64,000 nt of DNA from Ricinus communis (GCF_019578655.1 NC_063260.1:21414888-21478887); one strand, 5' to 3'. Positions 12,101 to 25,239 are shown, numbered from the stretch's first letter. Program-made: numbers and translations. The notes: generated by a model not told the origin, from the sequence alone.

Positions 12101-15100
12101 CCAGGTAATATCTCCAGGATTATTGGTGTAGCTTATATAGTTGAGCAGAAAATTATACATGAGATACTAGTCTATACAAAAAAGAAAAATGATAAAGTTT
12201 TAGTAGAATTTAAAGTATGACTGCAAGTAATAATCTTTGATGAAAATGACAGTTTTAGGTCAAGGCATAAGACAATAACCTAATATCATCTATGATATGT
12301 TTATAAATTATTCTGTTCTGTAAATTTCATCTATGAAATTGATGTTATACCTACTATTTATTGAGAGCACGGTTGGCATAATTTTAACATTTTGCTAAAA
12401 TTCTTTTCCCCTTACTCACCCTTCTTCTTGGATTCTTTATTTCACTGCATTAACAGGGAGAAAGTGTTGGTTGCGAAGTGGTGCTTGACAGAACTACTGA
12501 TTTAAAAAAAGTTCGACCTGAAACTGGAAAGAAAAAGCTAGATTTGCCTGTACAAAAGAATCTTCTAACCAAGTACTTCTGTATCCATTCAAATTCATTA
12601 GCTTTGGCCTTTGGGTTCTGGTATTGAACTAGCATCCTGGCATATTAGTTCACTTAAGAACGCCTGATTTCTTGTAACCAATGTATGTTTTTTGCAACTA
12701 TCATGCCTTAATGTGGTTCCTTGTCAAGACGGCGGGAGGGTTGGCACGAGGAATATTCATAATACTCATTTAGTATCAGAAATGCAACTTATTAATATTT
12801 ATGATGTTTCTGTCTCCTTCACTAAGGTCCGAAATTAATGACCAATAGGTGCCAGCAATCTTTGTATTCGAGGCTGTGGTAAAAAGGTATGTGGTATTGG
12901 AAGATGATATTCTAAACAGTTGGAGCATTTATGCATCTGGATGTGCTTGGTAGGAATACATAAATGTTTTACTTACAAGCTAATAGTGCGGTTTGGGGCC
13001 CTAGATCTCTTTTATTTCTTATTAATTTCAAGTTATAATGATACATCCCTCATAGTTCTTCCTGTGCTTGTGTGCTACTTTTTCCTTCCAATTTTCCTTA
13101 ATGTGTACAAGGCTTTGCATCTCTGGAAGCAAAGAGGAACTTCAGGGCGCCTCGAACTTCACCAATAAATCCAAGTCCAGTAGACAAATCTTCTCTCAGT
13201 CCCAATGTGAATTGCAATCTGGAGGTTGCGTCAAGTAACATGGACTGCTCTGCAGCAACCCCACTTGACTATGGAAATATGAAAAGCACCATGCCCGATG
13301 ATACCGTGAGTAATAAAGCTGATAGTTATCATAATTTGCAGTGATAGCTTGATAATATTCTTCTTGCATATTCCTATAATTAGTAAATTCTTATAGGTGG
13401 AAAGTGGTTTTGCTGCTGAAGATCTTGAACTTTCAGCATCTCCAACTCCTGGTAAGGATATAGCTTATTTGCACATTTAATTATGGGTTACATTAGTATA
13501 TACTTAACTCATTTTGTATTCTTGATACCAAGGCATGATTGGTGAGGAGAGAAGTTCAGTACATAATTTGCTCCAAGAACTCGGGGATTCAACTCATAAG
13601 CCTTTTCAAGCATTATTAAAGGAATGCGATAGTAAGAGTGTTACAACAAGAAGTGTACTTCAAGATGAAAGAAAAGCAGAGAACAAAAAGGTCATTGTAC
13701 AAAGTTCTTACTTTGAGCCCACACCAATAAACAAATTTGATGAAGACAATGAAAAGGAGAAGCTCTTAGTCAAGAATGCTCCCACTGATCCTTGCGACGG
13801 TAGCATTCTTAAGAGTGCTTACAAGATAAGAACAGCAGATAACAAGATCACCATTAGGAGCTCTTATTTTCAGCACAATTCAGTGAACAAGAATGATAAA
13901 AAGAATGAACACGAGAGGCTCTTAGTTGAGAGTGATGCAGCAATGGGTAGTGATATGAATGAGGATGTCATTCTTGATATTGCTTCTTCTGAAAATAACA
14001 GCATTGGCATGAAAAGGAAGACCTCCCAGAATGGCACTGTCCAAAGAGTAAGCATTTTATTTTTTGCGCTCTTTTACTTTGGCACCTATCTCCTTAATAT
14101 TTCAATGTGTTAATTGCTTATACCTGCTTCAGGAGAATATGAATATGAGAACCAAGCACATGAGGACAGATGCATCACTTTCGGAGAATGGTACGTCTCA
14201 TTTTCAAGAGCCATTTTTCAACTCTATCTGCCAAATTAGGATCTTTTTTTGTCTTCTCATCAAACTAAAGATTGATCACTTTTCGTTTTTCTGTGTCATC
14301 TTGGATTTGGACTCCTCTCCCGATACTGTCATTTTCATGATCATACTGTTCTCCTCAGTTTCAGCTTTCGAAGCTTAGCTTGTTTTACTCTGCTTGATTG
14401 TCATCTGGAGGTTATTAAATCAAGAGTATAAATATGTTTGTCGATACGTCATGCAAAATGTTAAATATCAAATGATGGGTTATGTATAATAAAAACCCAG
14501 GTTATCAAGATATAACAAGCCCACTCCTTCCAACAGTAAAATATAAAATGAGACAAAATAATAGTTGTTTTATATGACAGAATATCATTTTTATTGATGT
14601 GGTCATGAATTTCCCTCACCTAAAGACCTTTGATTCTATAGGTTTCTTGTTCCTTTCAGATGCCATAGAACATGAACTTGCATGCATCAAGCTTTGAGTG
14701 AAATACTTGTCTACCATTTCTAGTTTGACCAGAAGAGTTTTCATGTCAAAAAGATGATATCTAACGTGCATTTCTTTTCACCATGTTTCTTTTTCCTTAA
14801 GGTTGCCATGCTCCTAATCTTGATGATACATTTGCGGGGACAATGACTGAAGGAGGAAAGTTTGGATCTAACATTTCACATTTAAGCCATTATTCTGACA
14901 TAGCAGAGAAATCAATGGAGAGATTTGTTTCAGTCATATCATCATTTAAATTCTCTTCATCTGGTTCTCGTGCTAGTGGTCTTCGTGCCCCTCTGAGAGA
15001 TATTCAAAACACGAGTACCAGTAGGTAATATGTTTACCCTGATGTCAAATTCAGTCAATTTCAGATTTGCTGCATTTCCACATCTATAACTCAGTTTGCA

Positions 15101-15192
15101 TTGATCTTAGGTCAAAGGTTGACGTGGATTTCAGCCGTTTTGCTTATACACCAAAGGACAAGAAGACTGGTGTAGCATTACGGAGATGCTGA
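9136..15192 (+). CDS. EXO1: Exonuclease 1 (Rad2/XPG family 5'-3' DNA exonuclease)
   Basis: Fourteen coding exons give 750 aa: 9136-9296, 9829-9948, 10644-10767, 10883-11020, 11158-11367, 11560-11735, 11823-11895, 12457-12580, 13112-13305, 13397-13451, 13533-14047, 14133-14190, 14802-15024 and 15111-15192. The start ATG opens [12 protein letters not shown], the invariant EXO1 N-terminus. An upstream in-frame GTG is ignored. The metal-binding acidic residues are all present: VAVDTYSW (D30), [25 protein letters not shown] and [14 protein letters not shown]. The last lies before the helix-two-turn-helix. The known role is resection of nicked or broken DNA in mismatch repair, recombination and end processing in the nucleus. 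The C-terminal half (after about residue 370) is low-complexity, with a duplicated SSYF-containing segment. Introns 6 and 8 look U12-type. Introns 1, 2, 7, 8 and 12 exceed 500 bp and hold no other gene. Confidence 0.94.
10496..10546. repeat. (CA)n microsatellite in EXO1 intron 2
   Basis: A pure CA run of about 24 bases grades into imperfect CAGA/CACA repeats. It lies inside intron 2 of EXO1, well away from both splice sites. Confidence 0.9.
11736..11822 (+). other. U12-type AT-AC intron of EXO1 (intron 6)
   Basis: Continuity with conserved EXO1 protein requires joining ...DFLGP to LIPQHIAKG. The only join that keeps frame starts the intron with ATATCCTTTT and ends it with ...GGAATAC. ATATCCTTT is the minor-spliceosome 5' splice site. 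TACCTTAAC at 11805-11813 is an 8 of 9 match to the U12 branch site, with the branch A about 10-11 nt before the end. There is no GT-AG alternative and no polypyrimidine tract next to the acceptor. Intron length is 87 nt. Confidence 0.85.
12581..13111 (+). other. Probable U12-type GT-AG intron of EXO1 (intron 8)
   Basis: The donor reads GTATCCATT, one mismatch from the U12 consensus RTATCCTTT. The acceptor side has TTCCTTAAT at 13094-13102, a full match to the U12 branch consensus TTCCTTRAY, about 10 nt before the terminal AG. The splice joins ...TKYFC to FASLEAKR as expected for EXO1. A U2 spliceosome could also use GT-AG ends, so this is less certain than intron 6. Confidence 0.65.
13664..13945 (+). 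repeat. Internal duplication in the EXO1 C-terminal region
   Basis: Exon 11 encodes two related blocks about 50 residues apart. The first has [10 protein letters not shown]...[15 protein letters not shown]. The second has [10 protein letters not shown]...[15 protein letters not shown]. The shared pattern is K-[VI]-[IT]-[VI]-[QR]-SSYF, then NK-x-D, NE-x-E-[KR]-LLV. The SSYF cores lie at 13703-13714 and 13859-13870. Confidence 0.8.
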
Positions 15193-17304
15193 ATTTGGAA
15201 AATATGGAACTGAAAATGCATAAATGTATAATGGCCGAGTCATGAGTCATTTCAGTTGCAGGAGCTCTGGATTCTATTACTTCTATATGGAGAATGTAAG
15301 TGGAAACGTTCGCTTTTGCATTTCCTTACATTTATGTTAAAGGGGTGTCACCCCTAATATTAGCTTCTAACCTTGTGTCAGGACCCAACTTCACTCATCA
15401 ATTTACCTTTAGTTGCAGTACCACCTGTAGCAACATGTTCCTCCTGGCATTACTGTAAGTCGGGATGCAAAATTCTGATTCTTTGTAATCCGATTTTCAG
15501 TCATGTGAAACTCTTTTGATGATGTAAGATGTTCCAATGAATTCGATATCTCTATTGTTATTACCTTGTTGCTTTCCAGAGCATTACGTGTTGTAAGAGG
15601 AACTCGAAAATCTTAAGAATGAATCCTGAGAGGATTTTCACTTGGTAAAATGTTGCGCTAAATTGTAGTTTTTTTTCTTTTTCTTCCAAATAATGATGAG
15701 TAGATAGTATATAGTTCATTATGGGTTCAGACGTTTCAGTGGACATGTGACATCTTTAAAGTTTTGGCAAATACTATAGTTCTATTACAATCCATTTTCG
15801 GAAGTGTAATATTTAATGGGATAATTATATCTATTTCTCTGCACTTTCTTTTCTCTTTTTGTATATTGTTGTTTACGGGATGTTAGTGGAGTGTCAAATA
15901 ACTAAAAATTAGAAAATTAACTTCATACATCCTTTGAGTCTTTGAGAATTTATTTCATAAAGCAAATTAGTTTTTTTTTTTTTTTTTCAAAATGAAATTA
16001 ATCCTTGACATTAACACTTTAACTAAGGTAGGCAAATAAACTATCCATATGTTGACAAAATGACAGTTTTAATGAACATGATTTAAAATGGAGAGATGAG
16101 TGGTTTTTTTTTTTTGTTAATATATATTTGAATATTTGAATTTTAATCACTTAATCAGTTTAAACATTTTAATTTTGATGTAATTTTAGACATTATAATT
16201 TATATTTCTTGTAATATTTAAATCTATTAATATATGACTTCATCCAATATGTTCATTTATTATGTGTATAGATGCTTTAGTGTTATAAAAAAATAAAATT
16301 CAAATATTTATTAGATTGAATAGCAAATAAAAGAATAACCTTTTAAAACTATAATATAAAATATTAGTATTTATTAAATTAAATTAAAATTTAAAATATT
16401 AAATTGAGCAAATGAATAAAATTCTATTTATCTTCTTTTAATAAATAACAAGAACGTAATGGAATAAACCTAAAATGGCCTTTATAATTATTTGTTTACT
16501 CAGATCTTTATAATTATTTATTTACTGAATAATAGGAATATCTACCAATAGGGTGATGCCATACTAAATAGTACAATAAGTCAATACAAAATTGCCTCCT
16601 AACTTGGTTAAATAGAAATAGTCCAGTGGTAAAATTACACAGCAGCAACTTCATATATCAAACAGTCCAAGTTAGGTTTCATGCGTGTACCTAAGCACCT
16701 TTTAATTAAGCCCATCTTAACAACTTGTATTAAAAAATAAGAATCCTCGAGAGTTGAATCGAATGGTAGCATCAATCATTATCAAACATGAACGGTCAAA
16801 ATAAGTTCATTTTGCAACAAAGCATTAGAATAACTATGATATGCATGACTGAAGGATAAGGTTAATGCTGAAGGATTATCCGACGTGGTGCAGTAACACG
16901 AATGCCATTATCAATATCCTAACCCTACCCTGGAATATAGTAATTCCCCCAAGCGTGCACTCCAAATTATATGAAGTAGTCTAACGCATTGGGCAATTAT
17001 TAGGAACACGTATCGTTCTTTCTCTCCTGTTAACTCATTTTCTTTCAATTGACCCATTCTTTTTAAATTTTATGGTAATATTCTCTTCTCTATCCTTTTG
17101 GATGATTGCAACATTAATTAAACCCATTGTACGTTGTCATTTCTGGAAGCTTGGAAATTAGTACTAGTAGTGAAAACTATATATGGTCGAGAATGCTACA
17201 TTTGTCTTTTGTATTAAGGGAGAGGGATTCTATTCCTGAATATTACTACTATATGGGTTAGTAATCCAGTACTAAATGAAAAAAGAATGCTTTGTGTGTT
17301 TTAG

Positions 17305-17343
<39 letters not shown>

Positions 17344-20300
17344 TAAGCAGCACCCACTGAGGTTTCATGGTGAAACAAGATAATGACACTTTAGGATATA
17401 ATCAATCTTAGTTAGTCATATACATGCATGATAGGATTGCAAAATTAATGATGCCACGTTAGTGGGTCTTAATGGTCTCAAATTGGCCATGCATATTTTA
17501 TCATATCTTTTAAGAAAGGAATACATGATGCATAGTTTTGTGAACGAATTAATTAGTACAACCCTTTTTTTTTTTCTTTAACGTGGTTGTCTTGTGTTTC
17601 ATAACTATTATTAATCCTACTTTCTGGGAATCAAATGTTTATAATGACTACACTTTCTAACCTATATACGTCAGTAAACTTAGAAAATCTGAATTCAATC
17701 ATTTTTCTGTTTTTTCTTTTAAAAACATTTTTATTCAATGCGATTCCTATGTTAGTTTAGTGATAATTTCATAAAGTAATAAAACTTCGAGAATAGGCAT
17801 CAGATTCAAGCCTTATCCTATCCATATTTAATATATTTCTTTCTTTTTTCAAAACAAAAAATCAAATCTTAATCAAGTAATTAATAAATAATTTCTGGAA
17901 TAAAATTTTAACTAGACAATCTCATGCACCTTTATCTTTATTAATTAATTTTTTTAAAAAGACCCTCATATTGTTTAATCCACTTAGTTTATCTATAATC
18001 ATATTTTTAACACACATTTCCACATTCTTAATTATTTTTTTTTGTTCAAAAGAAAACATTATTATTCTAGTTGATTCATTTGCATCCTAACAACCCTCAT
18101 CTGGTCCAAGCAATAATTTAATAAAAAATATTATGCATTGATCATGATGTCAACCTGATTGATTGATTCTTTATGTAAAATTATATCACTAAGCTATGGT
18201 TTCTCATTTATTTTCAAATTATCTCTTTTTTCTTTTTATTAGCATATATATCATTTGGCATGAAAGCTTACTTCCTAAAAACACACACACTCTTCTTTCT
18301 CAAGGCAAACCGACAAATGGTAAATCAATCAATAAATAAATTCAATGGCACTATTATTTTAATTTTGTTTTGTTTTTTTTCTAAATTTCTTTTTCCAATT
18401 TCTTAGGATTATCTGGAAGCTAACTTCTAGTCCGCGTCATAAGTTAGTGAGCTGACAATATCCAGTCCTTTTATGACAAGTCATTAAATTATGGGACACG
18501 TGGCAATGACATCATATTATGCAATCTCAAGTGAACTCCTTGTCAACTTTTTCTTTTTTCTTTTGCATTTTAAAACCCTACGGTGACTTATTTTGTGCTA
18601 TTATAAGTTCGGTATATGATTTTATTTATTTATTTTATATCTCTATTTTTAAATTAATTAAAACTTATTTTGATCTAGAATTTCAATTACAAGTGGGACA
18701 TAATTGCAATCTCTCTCCCCTTCTCTAATTCGAAATATGTTGGAGAATAAAATAGAAATTAAATAACTAGAGACTCTTTAGTTTATATAGTATTTGGTTG
18801 AAATTTATAAAATTTATTTATGAATCTAAAATTTATATGCTCTAAATGGAGTGAAAGTTAATTTACTATTCTATAAATTTATATAAAATTAGTTATAACT
18901 AAATTAGATTTTAATAAAATAAATAAAATTTTAAAATAAATTTCATATCAATAAATTAATATATTTCATAATACTAAAATACCTCTATTTATTTTTTATA
19001 TTTATATTAATAATAATATTTTATTTATAAAATATAATATTTGACTTTTTATTACAGTATGCAAATATAAATAATAAGATGTTATTTCACTTGTTTAATT
19101 ATTTATAGTTAATTTAATTCGATTTTATAAAAATAAAGAATTCATATAACTTCCATTAATGAAAGAATTTTATTTCAATTTTTTAATAATATCGAATTTC
19201 AATAATAAAAAATCATCAATTCAGAACTAATTAGACCGGTAAATAGTCGTTTTATTTCACTTTAGAAATGGTCATTTTAAAACGTCCCATATAGCATAAT
19301 GTCAAAAGAAAGAAAGCAAAACAAAAAACATAACGCAAAATAATTTTTTTTTATCTTTCATTTTTAATGAAACAATCATGTATTCTAATTAATAAATGCA
19401 TTGTATCAGCTATTTTTATTACTTTATTCATAAATCTTTTAATTAAAATTCTTAGTTTAATCTAAATTTCATTTCCTTCATGATTCAATTAAATTAAAAA
19501 TACATATAGAAAAATAATAATAAAGTAAAACATATTAGTAGAAGTTTTTCAATTTAATGAAATTTTTAATATTTTGAAATTTTAATCATAATTTAGAAAA
19601 TATTAACAATTTCAAATAGATAATAAAACAACCTTTTAATCTAATAAATTTTCAATATTTTGAAATCTTATAATTACTTTTGGAATAACTTGATATTTTT
19701 TTATATATATAGAGATTAAGTTTGTAACACATTAGTAAATTTATATATTAAAATTCTGATTGAACATTTTTTTAGCTTAAATTAATTATATATTTAAGTA
19801 ACTATTGTTTATAAAAGAAGATGTACCCAATATCTTTTGAGTTATAATAAGAATTTTATTAAATTATCTCTAATAAAGAAAAACATAATACATCTTTTAG
19901 TAAAATCAACACTCGAAAGAACTAAAACCTAAATCTAAAAAAATAACATGGCAAAAGAAATCTTAGAACCGTGCTGTCAGATATATAGACAAATAGTCCT
20001 GAAGATCGATAACAAGAACTGCTTGATACACAATATTAGCTACGAGCAGGACTAGCATTGCAAGGTATATATATATATATACCCAACTAAATAATCAATA
20101 GGGATAAGAAAAAATTATGAAAATTTAAAAATAAAACTCGAATGATATTAATTATAGTTTCCAAATTTCTCTTGTACAATTTCATTTTATTTTAATTAAT
20201 AACTACATGATAAATTATCTGTAAATTTAGTCCGAAAATAAATCTACATTTCAATTCAAATAATATTTTAAATTAGATTACTTTCTCCTTATTCATAACT

Positions 20301-22251
20301 TAAAAAAAAAGCCACATGTTAAGAGGAGAAGCACATGGCAATGACAATATAATGTATTCAGGCAGGAAAACTAAAGACTACACACAACAATCTACAAGAA
20401 GTCAGTTACTTAGGCACACAAGTTTATATGGCTAAATCGGGTTACCAAATTTTCAGTTAAAAACAATATCAATACCAAATAATCAATCATTATTATATGT
20501 AGCCTGCCCAGTTCTCCTATCTAAAACAAGAAAAGCAAAGCCAAATTCTGCTCACAAGGTGAAATAAAGGATATACAATTCAGTACAAATGTAAATTAAT
20601 TTACCGTGGACTTTATAGAAGTCAAACAATGTAACTGTCATGTGTGCTTACGTTTGGAATCTCTATTTTAACATACACACAAAAAAGAACTTTATTTGTA
20701 TTTTTACTAGGATTTTTTAATAATAATGTTCATACCATTTTGTAACTTTTGACTTGAGAATTAAACCCTGAAGAATAAGGTAAAAAAGAAAAAAATAAAA
20801 AAAATCATTTACCAATTTCTAACTCAAAATTATAAGGTTACTTAAGTTTACAAAGGTACAGAGTTTAATACAAATTCAGGGTTTTACACTTACAAGTTAA
20901 TTAAAGACGTCCATAATCAAATACAAAATAACGTTCAAACTAATAACTGTATAATCCACATAAGCTCTATTAGTTCTTCCTTCAAAACCATCTCCAAAGG
21001 AAAAAATACAAAATTAAAAAAAAAAAAAAAAAAAAAAAAGCTTCCTTCAGAACAAAGTCAGGTACGATCTTCTAAATAAATAATTAGAAATACTGTTTGC
21101 AAGAACAGCACCCAGTTGGCAAAAATTAACTGCGGATCCCTAAATCCCGGTGTCGCCTATTGGTTAGAGACTCGAGAGATCCCTGACCAATCTGCTGATT
21201 ATGATTTTTGAAGCAAACTAAAATCTTAATTACTGATCAGCTTATTCTTTTCTTCTAATTTCACATTAATTTATTGAAAATGATATCTGTGCTTGCCTTT
21301 GTTTAAACAAATGTTTAACTACTTTAATAAGATTGCAGCACATGTTGGAATTATAATGCTTGTCTCCTTAGAGGAGCCTATTAAAGTCAATTATTTCTTA
21401 ATGGAATATAATTAGAAAAAATTATATGCTAACAATTTACTTCGTCCTTATCCTATGTTTTAGTTTTTTCGTGTGCTCATTTTTATATTATGTTTTACCA
21501 TGAAAGATTTATAAAAATTTCAAATGGCAAGAGTATTTTTTTTTTTTTTTTATATATTAACCGTGTTTCGCTTTTACAGTAAATGTATAAAAATGACTAT
21601 TTTTCATTTTATAATAATGATCTATTGACTTGATGGCTCATCCATTAAAATGAGAATTTATGATTACTGGCTCAAATAATTAATTTAATTTAATCAAAGC
21701 GGTTTTAAAAGTAGGGCGTGAGACACTTATTTTCCCTAGTAATGCAAATTGCAACCAGGGAAAAAAACAATACTATCATATGATCCATTCTATCTAAAAA
21801 TGAAAAAACCAGCTGTAGATGTTATGCTATGTCCAAAGTGAAGACAAAATGTCCAATAATACTATCATACCCATTCACGACAGTAACCTGTAAACTGCAC
21901 CATTCATAATAATTCTGGACAAAAATAAAATAAAATAAATTGATACAAATGCTTCTCTTACATTCTTTTAGCCGCGCAGTAAGAAATTGAAGCTGTCTCT
22001 ACAATTGGATTTCTTCTGTAATATTAAACCTTTGCAGAAGAAAAAAAACTGATATATTTATAAGCATTTAGTAATTTAAGTCCCATGAACAATTCCATTT
22101 CCTTGCTTTCCTAATTCCAAATTCTTCTTCTGTTTTACAATGAATAACTAAGGATCTAAAAGAAGAAAAAAAAAAAAAAAGGAAGAGAGAGAGAGTAAGG
22201 AAATCAAATTATTTTCATTTTTCCCTTTGTCTCTTCAAATTTAAATGTGCA
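15193..22251. other. Intergenic spacer between EXO1 and the S40 gene
   Basis: No gene is supported. The first few hundred bases are presumably the EXO1 3' UTR. The rest is strongly AT-rich, with a TA run at 17307-17341, a 22-base A tract near 21018-21039, and many short A/T-only stretches. An ACACGTGGCAATGACATCA segment near 18497 contains a perfect G-box and an adjacent TGACATCA. A similar CACATGGCAATGACA occurs near 20332. These are isolated from any gene start, and I assign no function. Confidence 0.6.
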
Positions 22252-22276
22252 TAATAATAATAATAATAATAATAAT
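22252..22276. repeat. (TAA)n microsatellite just past the S40 stop codon
   Basis: About eight ATA/TAA triplets lie immediately 3' of the S40-family stop codon, so they fall in its 3' UTR. Confidence 0.9.
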
Positions 22277-22642
22277 TTATGTTTCTAAGAATCCAGTCAG
22301 CCTGAGAATGGAATTCCTAACTTGACTCAAATCTCTGCCCTTTAAAGTCCTTCCATTCCCAGAGCAAAGAGAAAACGCCATTAATTTGCCTTCGATTCTT
22401 CTCCCAATAATGACATGAGGCGGCACTAATTCATCGTCAAACTGATCATCCGTATCCGTCGTCAGCTGGAACATATTGCTCGGTATGTTCACCGGACCAG
22501 ACGACCTTGATTTCTTCTGCTTCTTTTTCTTTCCCTTCCTACTACAGCTATCATCATACTCCGTCTCTCTGTTCCGACATAAGCTACTCTTGTCGTGCTC
22601 CTCCGAGAAGATAACCTCGGATTCTTCGAACTCTTCCGCCAT
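22277..22642 (-). CDS. S40-family senescence regulator (DUF584)
   Basis: A single-exon frame of 121 aa. The N-terminal half is acidic (EEFEESEVIF) and then very basic (RKGKKKKQKKSRS at about residues 35-47), which could act as a nuclear localisation signal. The C-terminal half carries the family signature: VPPHVIIGRRIEGKLMAFSL, then GNGRTLKGRDLSQVRNSIL, ending RLTGFLET. Plant S40/DUF584 proteins are small, intronless and often nuclear, and several are induced by senescence, darkness or stress. Their biochemical role is unknown. Length and lack of introns match the family. The ATG is the first in frame and has a TATA box 79 bp upstream. Confidence 0.9.
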   Translation of the reverse strand: MAEEFEESEVIFSEEHDKSSLCRNRETEYDDSCSRKGKKKKQKKSRSSGPVNIPSNMFQLTTDTDDQFDDELVPPHVIIGRRIEGKLMAFSLCSGNGRTLKGRDLSQVRNSILRLTGFLET

Positions 22643-22720
22643 TTAATTAATAATAATAAATGAGAAATGCTCCGAATAATGCAACAGTAATCAGAAAAGA
22701 GAAGGAAATGAGGAGGGGTT

Positions 22721-22728
22721 TATTTATA
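22721..22728 (-). promoter_or_regulatory. TATA box of the S40-family gene
   Basis: It reads TATAAATA on the minus strand, 79 bp upstream of the ATG. The leader between them is short and purine-rich on the plus strand. Spacing and sequence are typical. Confidence 0.65.
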
Positions 22729-22742
22729 GGTGAAGAGTGTAG

Positions 22743-22912
22743 AGAATTAGAAACAGATAGATAGAGAGAGAATCTAAATCGTAAAGGGTACACCTTTGAT
22801 TGTTTTCATAGATGGCGTCACTGTATTAGAGAGTTGAGTGCGGTCCCAGCTTTCTCTCTCTCTCTCTCTCTACATCTGTATTCTAAGAAATTACTTACAC
22901 ATGTTTCTCTCT
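22743..22912. repeat. GATA/GA and CT-rich tracts upstream of the S40 gene
   Basis: AGATAGATAGAGAGAGA lies at about 22754-22771 and a TCTCTCTC run at about 22853-22871, with another CT tract near 22904. They sit 15-190 bp upstream of the TATA box. GA/CT tracts in plant promoters can bind BPC-type GAGA factors. That is established for the motif class but not shown here. Confidence 0.7.
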
Positions 22913-25239
22913 CTAAAGAGACTTTTTTTTTTTTTTTTAAAGATGTCGTGTTATTAATGTAAAAAATCAACAAATCAATCTGCTAAACCAGTTTACTTGA
23001 GGCTTACGGGTTTTGAGATCACTTCTGCAATGCTATTGACTTTGCACATTATCCACTTTTTTTATACATAAAATAAGCTCTTTTCTTATTAATTAATTAC
23101 TCCAATTGATTAAGTAATTTATTTCATACATGGATCGTATTGATTTTAGTTCTTCTTTATGATCATTGATTTGAGTATTTGTATACAAACTGCATTTGAA
23201 TTCTTTTGAAGAGTTTTTGCATCTCTGGCTAAATTAATTTAAGTTCTATGTATCTATTACATAAAAAGTATTAGGATCGCAAAATGGATTTACATAATCT
23301 GAATACATGTAGGTTAGATGTCCGGAATTTATTATGTATTAATGCTATGAATTTTAGTATTTAGTATTAGAACACATTGATTAAGATTCTCTGTGGGTTA
23401 TATATATATATACATATATTTTCTTTTGAGATCATTTGCTTGCAGTAATAAGGAAGGGATTGAAAGCTGTAATATTCGCAAATGATTGATTGATTGAGGG
23501 TAAAATGCGTAGTTGTAAAGCCACAAACATATACATATATAAAAGAAAAAAAAAAAATTCATCGAACACCAACAGGTACGGCAGCCGCATCCGGCGGCTC
23601 ATGCTCCGGTTCAGAGCGTGGTGGGCGGGCCCACTTTTTATCTATAAAAGTGAGAATGATTTAGAATACGACAAACTAATATGAACTGGGTGACGTGAGG
23701 GAATTGCCACGTAGGGTCAATTACTCTCCGATATTGAGGTGCGACGTTGGCGGAAGAGGGTAGTTTTCGTGCAAGTCATTGTAGCGGTGGTGGGGTTTTT
23801 CTCTTTGTTTTTTTATTTTTTTATTTTTTCGAATTATTGTTAGTATCATCATTAATTTAAATGTATTATTTGAAATAGTTTCATTATTATCCGGTGAATG
23901 TCGAAGAAAATGGTAAAGAGAGCAGTCCCTTTGCTCAAGTGTTGATATTTTCCCTTAAAGTTCCACACAGTTATTTATTATAAAAGAATTATTAGCATAT
24001 TCATTTTTTTATATCATAAAATAGTCACTTGCTATAAAGGTCAGACTTCAACTATGCTTAATAAAATGTGGCCACCACATTCAAGCTTAATATCATTGTT
24101 GCTGTAGCCAAACTCAATACGCTTTAATAATAATAATAAGAGAAATTCTCACTGGAATCTAAAGAAAAGGGTTGCATTTGTCGCCCTATCATTTTTTGAG
24201 CTTGTAACTTGGTGCATTAGATATTTTATTTCCCTATCGTTCCGGCAATTATAATTTGATTTTGTTCAAAAAAATTAAATAAGATTTTGATGTGGGTTTG
24301 GAATTTAGTTAAAACTAGACGAAAGATTGGGAAGGAAATGCATTTAATTTCCGCAAGAAGTGAGCCTGTCAAGCAATGCAAAATAGACAAAATAATAGAA
24401 AAGGTTGGGTCCAACTGAAAATGGTATATTTTTGTGAAGAGTTTCCTTTAAGAGGGTACTTGACGTACATGTTCTCTCTTTTTTAAGACAATGACTGCAG
24501 ACACAGTTTCGTGGGTCTCGATTTTTTCTCTGTTATTTGTTGTTTTAATCATAAAGAATTTGATAATGACTCCAATCTCATCTAAAATCTTGGTGTGGTT
24601 AGACAGTCTTATAAAATAATTAGTCAAGTTTCTTATACCGTTTCAATGATCCAATTCAGTTCTGAATCCACTTGTGAACTTTTCATAATATTTTATTTAT
24701 TTATTTATTTTTTTCTTATTCTTTTCTCAAACTTGAAAAAAGGGTTAGTCATATTGCTCTAAGTTAGGTTACCGAAATTTTCTTACATTCCCTTTGGACT
24801 ATTACTTTTTCTTGAAAAGTAACAGTTCTAATTAATTGGGTAACTCAATTACCGAGTGCATGTGGTTTAAGATATATACAAGCATCTTTTAGAATAAAAA
24901 GATACGGATAAACTTATCAACTATAAAAAATTAAGTTAAATTCTGAAAAATTAAAATGTTTATATAAACTCTTAACGTTTTTAGAATGGATCACTTTGTT
25001 ATTAATATTATTAAGTATATCTGTAATTTTCTTAAAAAAAAGTATATATATATTTACTAGTAACAGAATTCACCTAAAATGACAATCAATCACATAAAAA
25101 AGAATTTTAAAAATTAAATAATAATAATAATGATAACAATATTATTATTATTATTATGGTAAAATAAACAAATCTTAACGTTTTCTTATCTCTCTCTAAA
25201 ACCAGCCAACCCGTAACCGCGACTACCACAGCCAATCCC
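22913..25239. other. Intergenic spacer with a GC-rich patch
   Basis: No gene is supported. A patch at about 23570-23640 (GGTACGGCAGCCGCATCCGG and onward, then GGTGGGCGGGCCCAC) is far richer in G+C than its surroundings. It is followed by TATCTATAAAAGTG, GCCACGTAGG near 23707 and GGTGCGACGTTGGCGG near 23740. This could be an orphan promoter or a transposon piece. The short frame across it has no recognisable product. Confidence 0.5.
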
